Positions 13,358-26,195 of a DNA stretch of 64,000 nucleotides are shown here, piece by piece. Under the pieces are notes generated by a model. The model did not search any database. It was not told where the DNA came from and was given only the letters and a program-made list of their open reading frames with translations. The position numbers were made by a program, and so were the translations under genes. This DNA comes from Brugia malayi. Lineage: Eukaryota; Nematoda; Chromadorea; Rhabditida; Onchocercidae. The first letter of the stretch is position 1. Every line of letters begins with the position of its first letter. The stretch is from NCBI RefSeq assembly GCF_000002995.4, contig NW_025062479.1:14504721-14568720 (forward strand). Reading direction: 5' to 3'.

Positions 13358-16300
13358 GCAAAGGATTAATTGAAGAACTAGGATCTTTGGTGCTGGATAG
13401 CGAAATTGCGAGCATGGTGAATAAATTTCGGGAACAAGATGTCAATAAAATTGATAATGGAAAAGTAATTCTGGATTATCAGGGACATACGGTAACTCAT
13501 GATCCTACTGATAACGCCCTAAGAAGGTTATTACTAGTGAAGAATTTTTTTTAGTGGAAAAATTATTAACGAAGAGAAATAAAGTGAAGAAATGCAAACG
13601 AACATTTCTGCATTATAAATTGCATAAATATTATTTTTTCCATAACGAATTTCATGATTAACTACAGAAATTAAAAAAAATTTTTGTTGATCATATATCC
13701 ATCCTTTTATGATATTATACGTGTACATTACCGATTTCCATTATATCTCTCGGTTCTGATTAGTGATAAAACTCACTATAGGATCATAATTGATTATAAT
13801 AGAGAATCTTCCAAAATTTCCAGATTTTATTTTAAATGAGAACATTTCAGCAATTGTTCATGAGTTGTAATGCACAAAGAGATCAATGATTTAACTGCTT
13901 AATGCGAGCGAAAAACTGTTGTATGAAATTTATTGTTTCAATAAAACTTTTGCAGTTCGTTAATTGAAAATTTGGTAACGGTCGCTTTTTAGGTTATTTA
14001 AATGGATAGATCCAGTCTCACTGAAAAAAGATACATACCGAAAGTGGATTGCTCTGAGTAATGAATACCATTCAGAAATTGGCGTTAAAGAGAATTCTTT
14101 AACGGTATTAATTTGCTTTATTTAAATCTCGGGTACTTGTTGAATTTCTTTTCAAATGCAATAAAATGTTAAATATAAAAGTGACGGGAAAGAAGAATGA
14201 GCAAATGTTTTTATTAAAATTTAAAATGTTTTTCTTATTTAAATTTCAAAAAAAAAAAAAAAAAACACGCAATTTAAACAATATTACGATATAGAGTTAA
14301 TTTTAATTATAAAATTATAAACTTTTCTATTTGTCAAAAAATGATATTTTCAGAAGAATAGAGCTATTGATGATTTTCTTGATACGGTCTTTAATACCAC
14401 TGTGTGGGAAAGTCTTTATCAATTTCTGCACCGAAAAGGTAAAATTTGTTTTAAATATTTCGAAATTGAGCAAAGTATCATCCATTTGTTTTAAGTTCCG
14501 TACATCGTCCAATAAAACCAGGCAGATTCAAAGAAATGTCGCTGAATAATGTAAACAATTCCGAATAAATATTTCAATTTAAAAAATAATGAAATAACAA
14601 TTGCGAAGATTTAAGGTCATCCATATTCAAAAAATCTGCTAACATTCCGAACTAAGATTAAACAATTATGGTTTACGGAATATTCACGAAGTGAAGGTTA
14701 CAGTTCATCTGGATTCAAGCATGTTTTTATGGGAGAGGTATTTTTTATCAATCATAAGTTTCACAACAAAATTTAGTTGTCTAAATGTAGTCAGTTCAAC
14801 GATTTCTCATGGTAATATAATTTCACGCCGAGCCTAGCATACATCAAACTATAGAGTGACCATTTTATTATTAGCTTCACTTATTCCATTTAATCCATTC
14901 AATGTGACTAACGATAAAACGGATCACCTGCTCCTTTTTTCTTTATTTTTGACGAAAATTTGAATAATTAAAATTTAGCACAGAGATGGTGAAGTGAGTG
15001 GAATGCATTCATGGCTACGATTCTATTTGCTAGAAAGAAATGCCTCAGAGGAGTTCGATTATTGTGGATATGTCATTAAAAGATTTGTGAGTTTGTAACT
15101 TATTATGCTTGTATATGAAAATGATGTAATGGTAAGGAGGATTCATGGCTTGATTGGAAATTTTGTAAAGGGATTTACTTACGTCTGCAGCAAACACACT
15201 GATGGCTAAAAACACCAATGAGGGATATGCTAGTTCTGTTACAAAAAAAAACATAACGAAAAATCAGATCAGAAGTGCTAGCGAGGCATGGTTTTTCACA
15301 CGTTTTCGTTTTCTTTTCTTCACGTGATAAGTCTTATATGTGTTTTCAAAGACGGTAGCTCCGCTTCAGATGGTGCTTATTCGTTAGAGATCAAAGTGAA
15401 CCACTGCAAGTGTCGTGAAACTTGCAGCTTCTGACTCTTGTAGCTTAGACTTTTGTAACTTAAAGTCGGTTTACACTTTCATATGCTCAAGAGCCTTCCT
15501 CGTTTGTTTTTGTAGCTAGTATAGACAGATGCGTTGAGTGAAAGGTCTATTGTAACGAATTTGTTTGCTAGCAATCACGATGCAAAGTTGGATATACTTA
15601 TAGATTCGTAGTATTTGCCTGCGAATATGAGATGAAGAAAATGAATAGATTGGTGGGGACTTAAAGAATCGAAATGAATTAAATGAGCGAGGAAGAAAGA
15701 GAGAGAGAGAGAGAAAACAGCAGAACCATAACAAAAAACCAAAGAACTGAGCAAGACAAGGAGTTTAAATGCTTTTATATGTGAGGAGGGATTAGCTTAC
15801 AACAAAGCGCATGATTACAGTAAGTAAAGAGCTGTCACTGTCGGATGGTCTTTACCTTTTATATAGTAAGATATGGACTTTAACATAAGATCATTTGCTC
15901 ATAAGAATGACTGTTAGATTAGAAAACCTTTGCACATTAAACAAAACACATAGCTTTTTTTAACTTTTTCTTTTTCAAAACTTCTTAACAAGGCAGATAA
16001 GATGCAACTTGTATGAGATGAGGTGCAATTTGGAACATATTTCTTTAAGAATTATTTCTTTATATTTCTTTTAAAAAAATGTTCAATTAAAACGAATTTT
16101 AGTATTATGCAATAATACAGTTTTATTTGTTATATTTTGTAATTTATTTGGAGATTAGTGAGACTTATGCTGAATTCTGCTAATAAGTGGCCGATGTATC
16201 CTAGGTTAAAAGATTGTTTCGGTTCTGTTTGCAGTAGCCTGATTGTTCGAGAACATTAATACTGGTTTAAGGGCAATATGGTGAATATTTAGAATGGCGA

Positions 16301-18154
16301 AAGTCAATTTTGATAGTATCGTTCAAGGAATTGCAAATGGTGACGGTAGATGACCCATTCGCATAAACTCCCGATATCGAACTAAATAGTGCTTTTTTGT
16401 CAAGATTTGTTGTGGTTCTTTGGACACTAATGTTGGCCAAGTGGTTGTGTGACATCCAAGGAAACGCAATGCTGAATTATGTGAATAGGATTGATGCAAG
16501 AATGCAACCTTGCGCTGATCTTCGTGCAACAGAGCGATCACTTTGAAGGACTTGGATGGAATAGCCTAATGCAAGACTTTCCATAAGTGACTTCCGTGTT
16601 TATAAGTTTCGGACGGAATTCCATTAAAATCAGATGTTCTCATTTGATTTTCCAAGGTTCAGTTCAGTTTTTCACTGATTGCTGATATGATAAATTAATA
16701 ATTTTTTAACTGAATGGTGGACACTGAAAAGAGATTGAAAGTGTTCAAATAATGGGTTGAGATAGAAGGTTTATCTGTAAGAAAGTTATAAGAGCTGATA
16801 TATTGATCCATACTGTGCTTTCAAAATTTTGCGGAGTCCTCTATGATCGTCGACATCTGCTCATGACTGAACCATTAGCTTTTAATATCCCGTAATTTCT
16901 GTTGAAGTTTACCACATGCAAAACGAAAAGCTATTTTCCTTACAACAAAAGATGATTTCGTTAGCTGTTATCGGATAATAGTTCTTTGATCTGTACATCG
17001 TGTTACAGGGTTTTATGAAACTGACCATATCCTACGAGTCTATGCAAAGACTTTTTTAGATTCGTAGCATCGTGTGCGGAGCCTGTTTCATCCTTTATAC
17101 CTGAAATTCACTAAATCATCAGATCGTCGTAGCTTTATTTGGAATATTATCGTGGGATAACCATGTCCAGTTTGAAATCAGAGTTGTTCATTTCTTAAGA
17201 TGATTGCTCTAAAGTTAGGTACATGGACACACTTTCTCTGACCCTTTAGTTGAGATTTATCTGACTTCGCAGATTCTACTGGAGAGTACTATCAACATAG
17301 CTTGCAATTTCACAAGATTAATTATTGATATCTGACAGATTGATAATTTCATAAGAGAGACTGGTGCCAAATATATCTATCGATCTTGACAATCAGACTA
17401 TTTTTGCTTGTCAAAATTGGTTTCGGAAATGTGTGTATTAAAATAATCAAGAAATTTCTTTTCATCTGCATAAGATAAACATTAGAAACATTAGCAAAAA
17501 TTAACTTTAAATGTGATTACTTTAATAAAAAGAAGCTGATTAGATGCCTTTTCTTTAATTGTTTCATCGAGTAAATGTTATATAAAGAGAAGAAGCAATT
17601 AATTAAATATTCATGAAGTGGAAGTTTTTTTTTTTTTTTTTTTGTAGAATATCATGGCTGCAGTGAAATTTACCTGGCATAATCATCTTAAGCGCATTGG
17701 CTCATTTTTCATAGGTACAAGTCCGGAATTTGATCTAGCTCTTTATACTCTATGCTTTCTCACACGTCAATCACGTAACACTTGCAAGGTAAGCTCAGTA
17801 ATTTAGGAATTATTAAAAATGGTTTTAATTCTGTTAATAATTACTGCTATCCAAGTAATTTAAGGGAAAAGTTAATATGCAATGTCATTATTTGAGGTTT
17901 TCTTTGATGAATTAAATTGAAATTTTTTTTTTCTGGCTAAAAATTAAAGTTTCTAATTAAATTAAAGTTTTTCTTTAGAAATCAAAGTTTTTAAATTAAA
18001 GTTAAATTAAAGCTATTTTCAGTTTCAACTGGATGAATGTCCATTCATTGTTACTAGTTATAACTTTATGCAACAAGGCAAAAATTTTGTCGGAACAATT
18101 TATCCAGTTTCTGGCCCACTTACTGACAAATGCCGTCGGTATAACAGTCAATAA
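13128..18154 (+). CDS. Secreted EndoU-family (XendoU) endoribonuclease
   Basis: Eight exons join in phase: 13128-13209, 13364-13526, 13993-14104, 14354-14438, 14616-14737, 14979-15086, 17648-17788 and 18023-18154, encoding 314 residues. Met1 starts a signal peptide ([18 protein letters not shown]), so the protein should be secreted or lumenal. The rest is one EndoU domain of normal size. Visible signatures are GFKHVFMGE with His183, SGMHSW with His198, and Lys239 followed by [20 protein letters not shown]. These match the two catalytic His and the Lys of XendoU enzymes, which cleave RNA at uridines in a Mn-dependent way. C. elegans has EndoU relatives (ENDU-1, ENDU-2). An acceptor-like TTTTATAG lies just before the ATG and could be a trans-splice site. 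Intron 6 is 2.56 kb and holds a transposon relic. AATAAA occurs at 18469. Confidence 0.93.
16200..16640 (-). mobile_element. Possible BEL/Pao retrotransposon pol relic
   Basis: On the minus strand, inside intron 6 of the EndoU gene, broken frames carry pieces reminiscent of the BEL/Pao pol segment downstream of the reverse transcriptase core. They include a stretch with NSALRFLG, a LTKK segment, an overlapping-frame [12 protein letters not shown] and then [12 protein letters not shown]. In BEL/Pao elements the corresponding order is an LG motif, TKR, a VLS-I-Y/F-DPLG block and LSP-I. Stops and frame changes separate the pieces, so nothing intact is encoded. The surrounding block (roughly 15250-17400) is visibly less AT-rich than its flanks and may be the wider remnant. 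No terminal repeats were found. The assignment is by eye and tentative. Confidence 0.4.
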
Positions 18155-18468
18155 ATATCGACGAATTTCAAAATGAAAACGAAAACAACTCCAAAACTTA
18201 ACTGTATTCCGCACTAAATGATCTTTTTTGCTCCAAGAAACGACTGCCTAATGATCATATTTTAAATATTTGCGGCAAATCAAGTCTGCTTTTCTTTTTC
18301 AAATGCAAAAACTAATCAAATGTATTAAGAAAGTGCAAAATTCGTTCAAAAAATTTGAAACTAATTAAGAACCAATGTTATTTAGGATTAAATAATTTGA
18401 TTTATTAATGTATATGATAAATGTGATACAGTTTTAAGCTGTATCTAATGCATTTACTACTAAAGTTC

Positions 18469-18474
18469 AATAAA
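18469..18474 (+). terminator. Candidate polyadenylation signal for the EndoU gene
   Basis: AATAAA lies 315 bases after the EndoU stop codon. In such AT-rich DNA the hexamer is common by chance. Confidence 0.35.
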
Positions 18475-20681
18475 TTGTTGCAGTGAACGTTCAGACATTT
18501 ATTGGATAAAGATAAAACAAAGTAATTGAAATAACTGTGGAGAAAACTTTCATTGCTTCAAATTGCTATGTTACGACCCACGTCGTGTCGAAAATGAATT
18601 ACCACAAATGTTTAAATTTCTTGAAGCTTATAATTTTCTGCTATTCATTCATAAATTATTATTTCAATCTAGGAATAATATGAATACGATATGATTTGAT
18701 TTTCGGGTATTTCCATTCGACAGATTCTGTTGGTAGAAGGCATTAATGCAGTTTAGGAAAAAATCGAGCACTCTTCGTTTTTTTTGAAAAAAAATTTCAT
18801 CACAGTTGTATTTTCATATCAGTTTAGACATAATAATTATTGTGCTTAATGATGGTACTTACCTATGATACACATATTGCATTATCAATTTATTAATAAA
18901 GAAGTCTGATCTCAGAAAAGCACTTCCTAAAATTAAATGGTGCGAAATAAGTGACAATCACTTGAAATCAGTGCTTAGTTGTTTTTTTTTCTACAAAACA
19001 TAAGATATTGATTAATTATTAAAAAAAAAAATGAAAAGAAGGATATGCGTAACCGTTCCATTTCCACCGTAATAAATTGACATCTAAGTGAATAAACTTA
19101 CTTTAATCTAACTATTTCCATATGATACTTGAATCAATGTGAGCAAAGATTATGAAACCTGAAATCTACCTGAATTCATTCCACATTTAGCATCTTCTGT
19201 TTTATTCGATGATACATTCTGTCAACTTATTTATTCTTGATCATTTTCTGTGATTTTGTACAAATGATTATTAAACATATGATATGCATGAATACATCAA
19301 ATATTTAGCAATGTAGTGCTATTTGACAGTTTCGTTGTATCAGGATAGTTATTTATCGCCGCAAGTAAATTATTCAACTTTATGCACTTCTAGCATTTAC
19401 CTTTCCCAATATTCCAAAAAGCACGTTTACCGGGAAAATAGCTATTTTAGGTGGTAAACATTAAACCTTATTACCTTATTAAGGTAGCAAAATGAATCAT
19501 TCGAATGATTAGAAATTTTAAGTGCCATTTTAAATGCTTTTCAAACTGAGTAGAATGAAGCAATTGCTGTTTCAATGTGTACATAAATGAATTCCCGATG
19601 TTATCCTAGCTTTATCAAAGTGATTTCTGAATTATGCTTAATCAATCATCTCTTTACTTAACAAAGATTAGAAAACAAATTAATATCGGAAATAACTATT
19701 TTACTCAATAGCTAATAATATTGATATATACATATAACTAAATTGGACAAAAACTTTAATCTAAGCTAAATGAACACAGTTATCTAATAGTGATCTAATA
19801 AAAAAAGAAAAGTATTTATACGCTTTGAATCCTATCAATTCTACACTAATATAAAAGTATTTAATAGTAAAACGATAGATTCTTTCCTAGTTTACATGAT
19901 CTTACTTTAAAAAAACACATAAAATAAAAAAAAGAAAAATAAAAAAAAATAGTTTCAATAATTTATCATCGCATCTACTCATATCATCATGCAACATTTT
20001 TCTTATGATGTGATGCCTTTCTCTTATAATTTTATTCACTATTATCTTGTCAACATTTTTAATGCATGTAAACCTTCTTTGAATTATTTCATTATACCGT
20101 AAAACTTTAGATACAAAAAAAAATAAATGTATGCTTTCTGTATTTATTTCATTTATTTCTACTTTTTGCTTTTTTTTTTCTATGAAAGAACAATATAAGT
20201 GACACAGTTGCGGCAGCATGCGATAATTTCGGAGGTCAGTCATATAATAAATATAGGCAATGTGTACTTTATTTATTATATCAGATAAAAAAAAAATTTT
20301 TTTTGTAGAACTTTTTTTTTTTGAAATGCTCTTTTGTCTTTTTTTTTTTTTTTGATTACTGCTAATGACTTTTTTTTTATTACATAAATTTGGATACATA
20401 AGCTATGAAAATTAATTACATGAATACAAATAATAAGCCAATTTTGACATGTATTAAAAATTGCAAAATATTAAAGCTAATGTAATAATTAATAAGGTAT
20501 TTAGCTTGATTTAAAAAACTTGCAAATGAAAAATTAAAAGATTTAAATCATTAAAAACCTGATAATAATACAATTATCAATGTATCACCACCCACGAAAA
20601 TATATTTTTCAAACAGCACTACGACGACCTCTTTTCTCTAAAATTATCTTTGGTAGGATAAGAAACCCGTTTTTCATTTCT

Positions 20682-20755
20682 ACCTTTTCCTCTCCCTCTC
20701 TTTATCTCTTTTTCTCTCTTTCTTTCTTTTCTCTTTCTCTTTCTCTCTCCTCTTG
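20682..20755. repeat. CT-rich pyrimidine tract
   Basis: About 75 bases are almost only C and T (CTCTTTCT-type units). Simple sequence in intergenic DNA. Confidence 0.75.
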
Positions 20756-21883
20756 CTACTCAAAATAGTCATTTTACTGTCATATCTACTCATTGAATTT
20801 TCATCTCAACTTTACTAACTTTTATTTTTTTTTCCTTTGCTAAAAATTATTTGAAATAAATTAACCAATTGTTGTTTTTCCTTTTTTTAATCTTTCATTA
20901 TTTACTCGTAGGAAATTTTATATTCTAAAAGAAAACATCGATTTAAATTACTATTCAGTTATTGTTCTAAAAATTATACTATCATTTCCGATAGGACAAA
21001 TTACGCCATGTTGTGCTCACTTTGACGTTTGCATGATCTCAAGAAAATAAAACTAATGATTATTCTTTTCTTTTTCTGCCATTCAATAAAAGTTTTTTGA
21101 AAAAAATACATCGAATTTTTTCAGTTTCATCAATTTTCTTAGCATACAAAAATAAATTTATCTATTTGTTTTAAAATTCTTCCTTTTTTCATTGATTGCT
21201 GTGTTGGAACACAATACTTCAAATGAATTTATAATTGAATTTATTGTTAAAAATTTCATAATTATTTCTGATGAACAATTACATTTTTTTCTTTCGTATT
21301 GTGCTATTATTATTAACTTTCTGAAACAATAATTTCTAAGATAGAAAAAAATTGAAAATTTAACAGTGTTCAATTTGATAATTAAAACAATGATATTCAT
21401 AGTCGGTTGATGATTCGTAAATTTTTCTATAAAAAAAAATAATACACTTAAGAATAATCAGGTCTAATTTTCACTAAATTAATAAATAATTCATAAATAT
21501 CAATAACATAATTTATCATATCATCAAGTATATTCAACTACGATTGTTATAATTGATTAATTACCACTATGTTATTATGATAATCCTTATTAATTATTAT
21601 TATTGCTCTTTTCATGATGTCTTAATTATGAGTGCGGTAATCATTACTAATTATCATTAAGAAATCACCACCATCATCTTCAATTAATGCTATTTTTTAT
21701 TAATATTTAATATAATTTCTCACGTTATTAATGCTTCTGATATTAACTTTATGTGGCATACAAATTAAAAAAAAAAAACGAAATGATAGTTTTATTTTTA
21801 GAAAAATTCCATCAAACTTAAAAAATCTCATATTATTACTCCAAATTAAATATTATTAATGAATTGTTTCGGTTAATACAAAA

Positions 21884-24227
21884 ATGTTACTTTTTCATTT
21901 TTCTACTTTATTATTTGTTATCTTTGTGCTATCTGTCGCGGCACTTAACAACAATATCATTGATATTAAGAATGATGCAAAACGTCAAGGTTTGTTACAC
22001 TTTTTTTTTATTAAATATAAACTCAAAATAAATTAAATTTTTTTGAGTTTTAATTTCAGACTTTTGTAATATTTTAGTGTTATAATTTGTTAAATTAATA
22101 TTTAATATTCTGATTTTCTTTTTTCTTTTTGCTTTTTAACAAAATTTCTTATTATCATAGCAAATAAAAGAATATGAAAAAATTTTTAAAATTTTTCATA
22201 TTATTTGATGTTTGTTTAAAAATTTTGAAATTTTGATTAAATTTGTTTTTGCTCAATGAATTTTACATACAAATTATATAAATTGAATTTAATATTAACA
22301 AAGAATAACTCAGTCGCAAAAAAAATCAAAAAAATTTTTCTAGTGTCATTGAATGATATAATTCAAGGAGCATTGAACTTTGTTCGACCAATTATTGATA
22401 CTTCGGGATCAATGCAATCAGATTTAATGATATCCAGAAAAGTATGACTTATTCTAATGTGAAAAAAAAACAATTTAATTTAGTATGTCTAAACCAATTT
22501 TAAAAATGAGATTGAAATTTAAAAAGCTTTTCTTACGACAAATTTTTAAAATTTATTTCCATTTTTCAGTTACAATCAGAGACGATAAGAGGAAGAGATG
22601 CTGAAATTCTTGGCTCACCAAAATATTCTTCTACATTAGATGATATGCCAATTTGTAGAAGTAATTCAAGAATATGCAAATTTATCACGTGCAGTGCACA
22701 TAATTTTCAAAATGATGAATCATTATCAAATTTGAATTTAGCTGCACAAATGTTAGCTGACACGAGATTACGTAAAATGATTGCTAGGTAAATTAATTTT
22801 AACCTAAAATTTATTCATTATTCACGTTTAATTTTATTTGTGCGATCTAAAAATAACTGTGTTGTAAACATAAAATTATGCAAATGATGCATAAATATTA
22901 CTGCATGTTTATGTTATTTTACCTTCTTATTCATTTATCATCAAAAATTTATAAATTACTTAATTTCATTTTGTATTTGACCATTATTTACAATCCAAAT
23001 ATTCTATTTTGAAAAAAGAAAAGAAAAAGGTACGAATAAATCAAAAATTAGTTGTAGTTTTAAAAAAAAAAAATTTTTTTTCTTTCAATAAAAAAAAGTC
23101 ATTTATTAATTTCACATTAAATTAATATTTATAGCAATCCAAGTATATTATTAACCGTATGCCAAGAACATGGACTTTCTTCAGTTCAGTGCAAACTTTT
23201 TGCAAATGCATTTCAACTTATTAATCGGTACTTTAATAATTTTTTTTTCAAAGAATATTTTATAAGTTGTATTTAGGCAATTTATTTATTATAGTTAGTT
23301 TTCCTCTTTCGTTGTTTGTTTGTTCATTTAAAGAAAATTAAAATAAAATATTTTAGGCTTATCTCAACTACTGAATTAATTAGAAAGATTAAAATGAAAT
23401 TTTTTAAGCTTCTTTTAACTATTAAATTAATTAAAAGGATTAAAATGAAATATTTTAGATTTATCTCAACAATTGAACCATTAGAAGTGGATGATCAAAA
23501 GCTACATCATTCTCTCATCACTGATGAGCCATACTATAATGACTCAGATGCACCACCAATACCAATTCAACCGGGATTGCATCAAAATATTGGATCACAA
23601 ACATGGTCTACCAATGAAAAAACAATTAATAATTCGGAATTAATTTCACAAAAAAAATCATTCAGAGAAAAGGGAAATTTGCCACAAATATCAATGCATT
23701 CACATTCTATTGAAAATTTAATTAATCCATTATCAGCTTTTTCAAATTTAAATATTGCTACTAGTGCAACTACAACTACTGTAACACCAATAACAACGTT
23801 AGCAACATTACCTACTTTTCCAGCACTAATTTTTACCTTTCCAACTTTTGCAACAGTTACACCAATGCTCTCACCGCATGTTTCATCATTTAAATCACCA
23901 ATAATAAATATGTTAACAAAAGAAATGGAAATGTTAATGACAAATTTTGATAAGAAATTATCATTACCAAATGCAATACCATCACCATTATCACTAATAA
24001 TCCATTCGGAACAATTTAAGCCAATAAACTGGATGGAATCAGTAAGAAATAAACGATCAAATGATTATTATGATAATATCGAAGAACAAAATGATGAGCC
24101 AAAAAATATGGGTACAAGTTTATATGATAAAATTAGTGATAACAATCAACGAATGATTAAATTTCATAAGCAAACAATAGGACAAAAAGGTTTAGTTGAT
24201 TGTATCAAATTTCTTAAAGATAATTAA
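21884..24227 (+). CDS. Secreted Cys-containing nematode protein, unrecognised family
   Basis: Five exons join in phase: 21884-21989, 22344-22441, 22570-22787, 23135-23227 and 23459-24227, encoding 427 residues. The N-terminus MLLFHFSTLLFVIFVLSVAA is a clear signal peptide. A central region holds the only cysteines, with a C-x5-C-x4-C cluster (CRSNSRICKFITC), then a helical-looking stretch (NLAAQMLADTRLRKMIASNP), then VCQEHGLSSVQCKLF. The last exon encodes a low-complexity tail rich in Ser, Thr, Pro, Ile and Asn, without cysteines. I do not recognise the family. The next gene downstream has a signal peptide, a second exon of the same length and phase, and a similar DMP motif, which suggests an old tandem duplication. 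Coding probability is high because five phases agree; function is unknown. Confidence 0.8.
23330..23510 (+). repeat. Three tandem copies of a splice-acceptor junction
   Basis: Three diverged copies of a unit of about 60 bases lie end to end across the last intron/exon boundary. Each starts with ATTAAAAT(A/G)AAAT and continues through an acceptor-like TATTTTAG or TTTTTAAG into coding-like sequence resembling TTATCTCAACAATTGAA. Only the third copy's acceptor (after 23458) is used in the model. Confidence 0.75.
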
Positions 24228-26195
24228 TTTGCTATAATTTGCAATAGTAAATCTTATAATATTATTTTTCTATATGATATGATTGATAAATGAAATTTTA
24301 ATTAAAATAAAAACAAAAAATTATTTGTGATAAATGATGTTTTTTTTTTTGCTAGCAAATTAATTAACAATTTATTTTTGATAATTGTTAAAGAGAATAA
24401 TGTTATTGCAATATGTTTGATTATAAATAAAAATTTTTTGATATTTTTTCTTTTTCTTTTCCTCGTTTTTGTTTGTTTCTTTGTTTGTTTGCTTATTTCT
24501 AATGTTTACTTAGTATAAAAATTGTAATGTTAATCAAATAACAAATATTTTGTACTTATTTTTGGATTTATCAAAACTGAGCAATAAAGTTAAAATTAAG
24601 AAAAGAAAGAGGTAAATTTAAAATTGTACAAATATATATTATATATGTTTTGAATGAATATTTTTGTTATATAAATTTGTGTTTGAATTAAACATTTTTA
24701 TCATTTTCACACGGGTGCTTTTTTTTTTCCTTCTGTAGAATAATCCATAATCGTCTTTTTTGTTGAGCACTTCTATTTTGTTTTTTTCTTTTTTTTTAAA
24801 GTATAATTAGTAATATTTTGATAATAAAATATCGCAGCAAAAAATTTAGTAAATTATTCAAGATTTAAATGAGAAATAAAAATAACGAACAACAAAAAAA
24901 CAACAAATGAAATGTTTAATGCTTTATAGGAAATTAATTATAAAAGATCAAAATAATGAAAAAAGGAAAAAAGTGCAAGAAGGAATTTCTGTTTAATTAT
25001 CTTAAGCAATTCTCCCCTTTTCTTTTTTTTTTTTGCAAAACTTTTTAAAATAATTTCATAAAGATAAAATTTTTTCAAAAAGGAAGAAAAAAGGTATCAA
25101 AATTTTGTGGCATTAATTGATGATTTGAATGATTTTGATTGATCTAATCAGATTCATTTTTTTTTTTTTCACTTTCTTCTATCAAAATTAAAAAAAAAAA
25201 AGTCTTTCTTCAAGCAGGTTTCATTCGTTCTTTCTCTTCTCCCTTTTCTTCTTCCTATTTTTCAATTTTTAATTAATTCATCTTCAACATTTAAAATTGT
25301 AAGGGCAGAAAAAAAAAGAGGAAAAAAACACTACTTTTCTTCATTTATGACATATCGCCTTTTCAAATTGATGGCTGTTAAAGTTTGAAATAATTCTTCA
25401 ATCGATTCACCTTGAAAAATCTATTATTTGCTAAGCAAGAAAACCTCTAAAGAACCGGATTTTCTCTTCCATTCATCAGCAAATCCGGTATTTCAAGCCA
25501 TACCGAATGATTTTGTAAGTTAGTCATTTCAACAAACGATACTGAAATGTTAATTTCTGCTCATATTTCCTATCATTAGCAATAACAAATATTTATTTTA
25601 TTTTAATTAATTGTTATTTATGTCTTAATATGCTTTGTAATTCTAAGAGTTAGAAATTAATATTTAAAATATTTGCAAGTTTGATATTTATACATATTTC
25701 TCTTAATTTTAAATTTCTCAACATTTATAAAATTCATAAAATTGTTAATCTCAATGATAAGTTTTTAGGGAAAGAGAAAATTTTTAGATCTAATTAAATA
25801 TTTGAAATAAATGGTGCAGAAAACTAGTAATGAAATATGCAATGTCTAATATAATTGGAATTAAAACCAGTCTTTATTAGTTTATCTTATGATATAATTA
25901 GTAATGTTAAATAATCATATTACTACTGATTTTTCAATTAATATCGATAATAATGATAATGATGAACCATAATCAAGTTTTAGCTGTAAAACATGATTTG
26001 AAATAAAATTTGATAGAAATTATAATTTATATCCTTTTCTTCATTTCTTTCTTTCTCTCGTCTTCTATCACTTGCTCTATTTTTTATTAAACTTTTTTAG
26101 AAAAGGAATAAATTGATCAAGTTAATGGTTAATGATATAATTTGATACGATCATCATATGCTACTATTATTATTTACTACATTACTATATCTGCT
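24228..26195. other. Intergenic region between the two secreted-protein genes
   Basis: About 2 kb of AT-rich sequence with A and T runs and a candidate AATAAA at 24583-24588. No exon was found on either strand. Confidence 0.5.
24583..24588 (+). terminator. Candidate polyadenylation signal
   Basis: AATAAA in the context GAGCAATAAAG lies about 355 bases after the stop of the first secreted-protein gene. Confidence 0.35.

Larger units (their letters stand above)
18155..21883. other. Intergenic region after EndoU
   Basis: About 3.7 kb with a probable EndoU 3' end near the AATAAA at 18469, many A/T runs and a pyrimidine-rich tract at 20682-20755. An open frame on the minus strand at 19902-20399 is almost entirely Lys, Ile, Phe and Asn from A/T runs and is not accepted as a gene. 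Confidence 0.5.

Noticed and set aside
15250..17400. Endosymbiont (Wolbachia) DNA transfer as the source of the GC-richer intron block
   Set aside because: No bacterial gene could be recognised on either strand, and the few protein-like pieces look more like BEL/Pao pol.
19902..20399. Minus-strand open frame of 165 codons after the EndoU gene
   Set aside because: Almost entirely Lys, Ile, Phe and Asn from A and T runs, with no family motif and no supporting splice structure. Long chance frames are expected where one strand has few stops.
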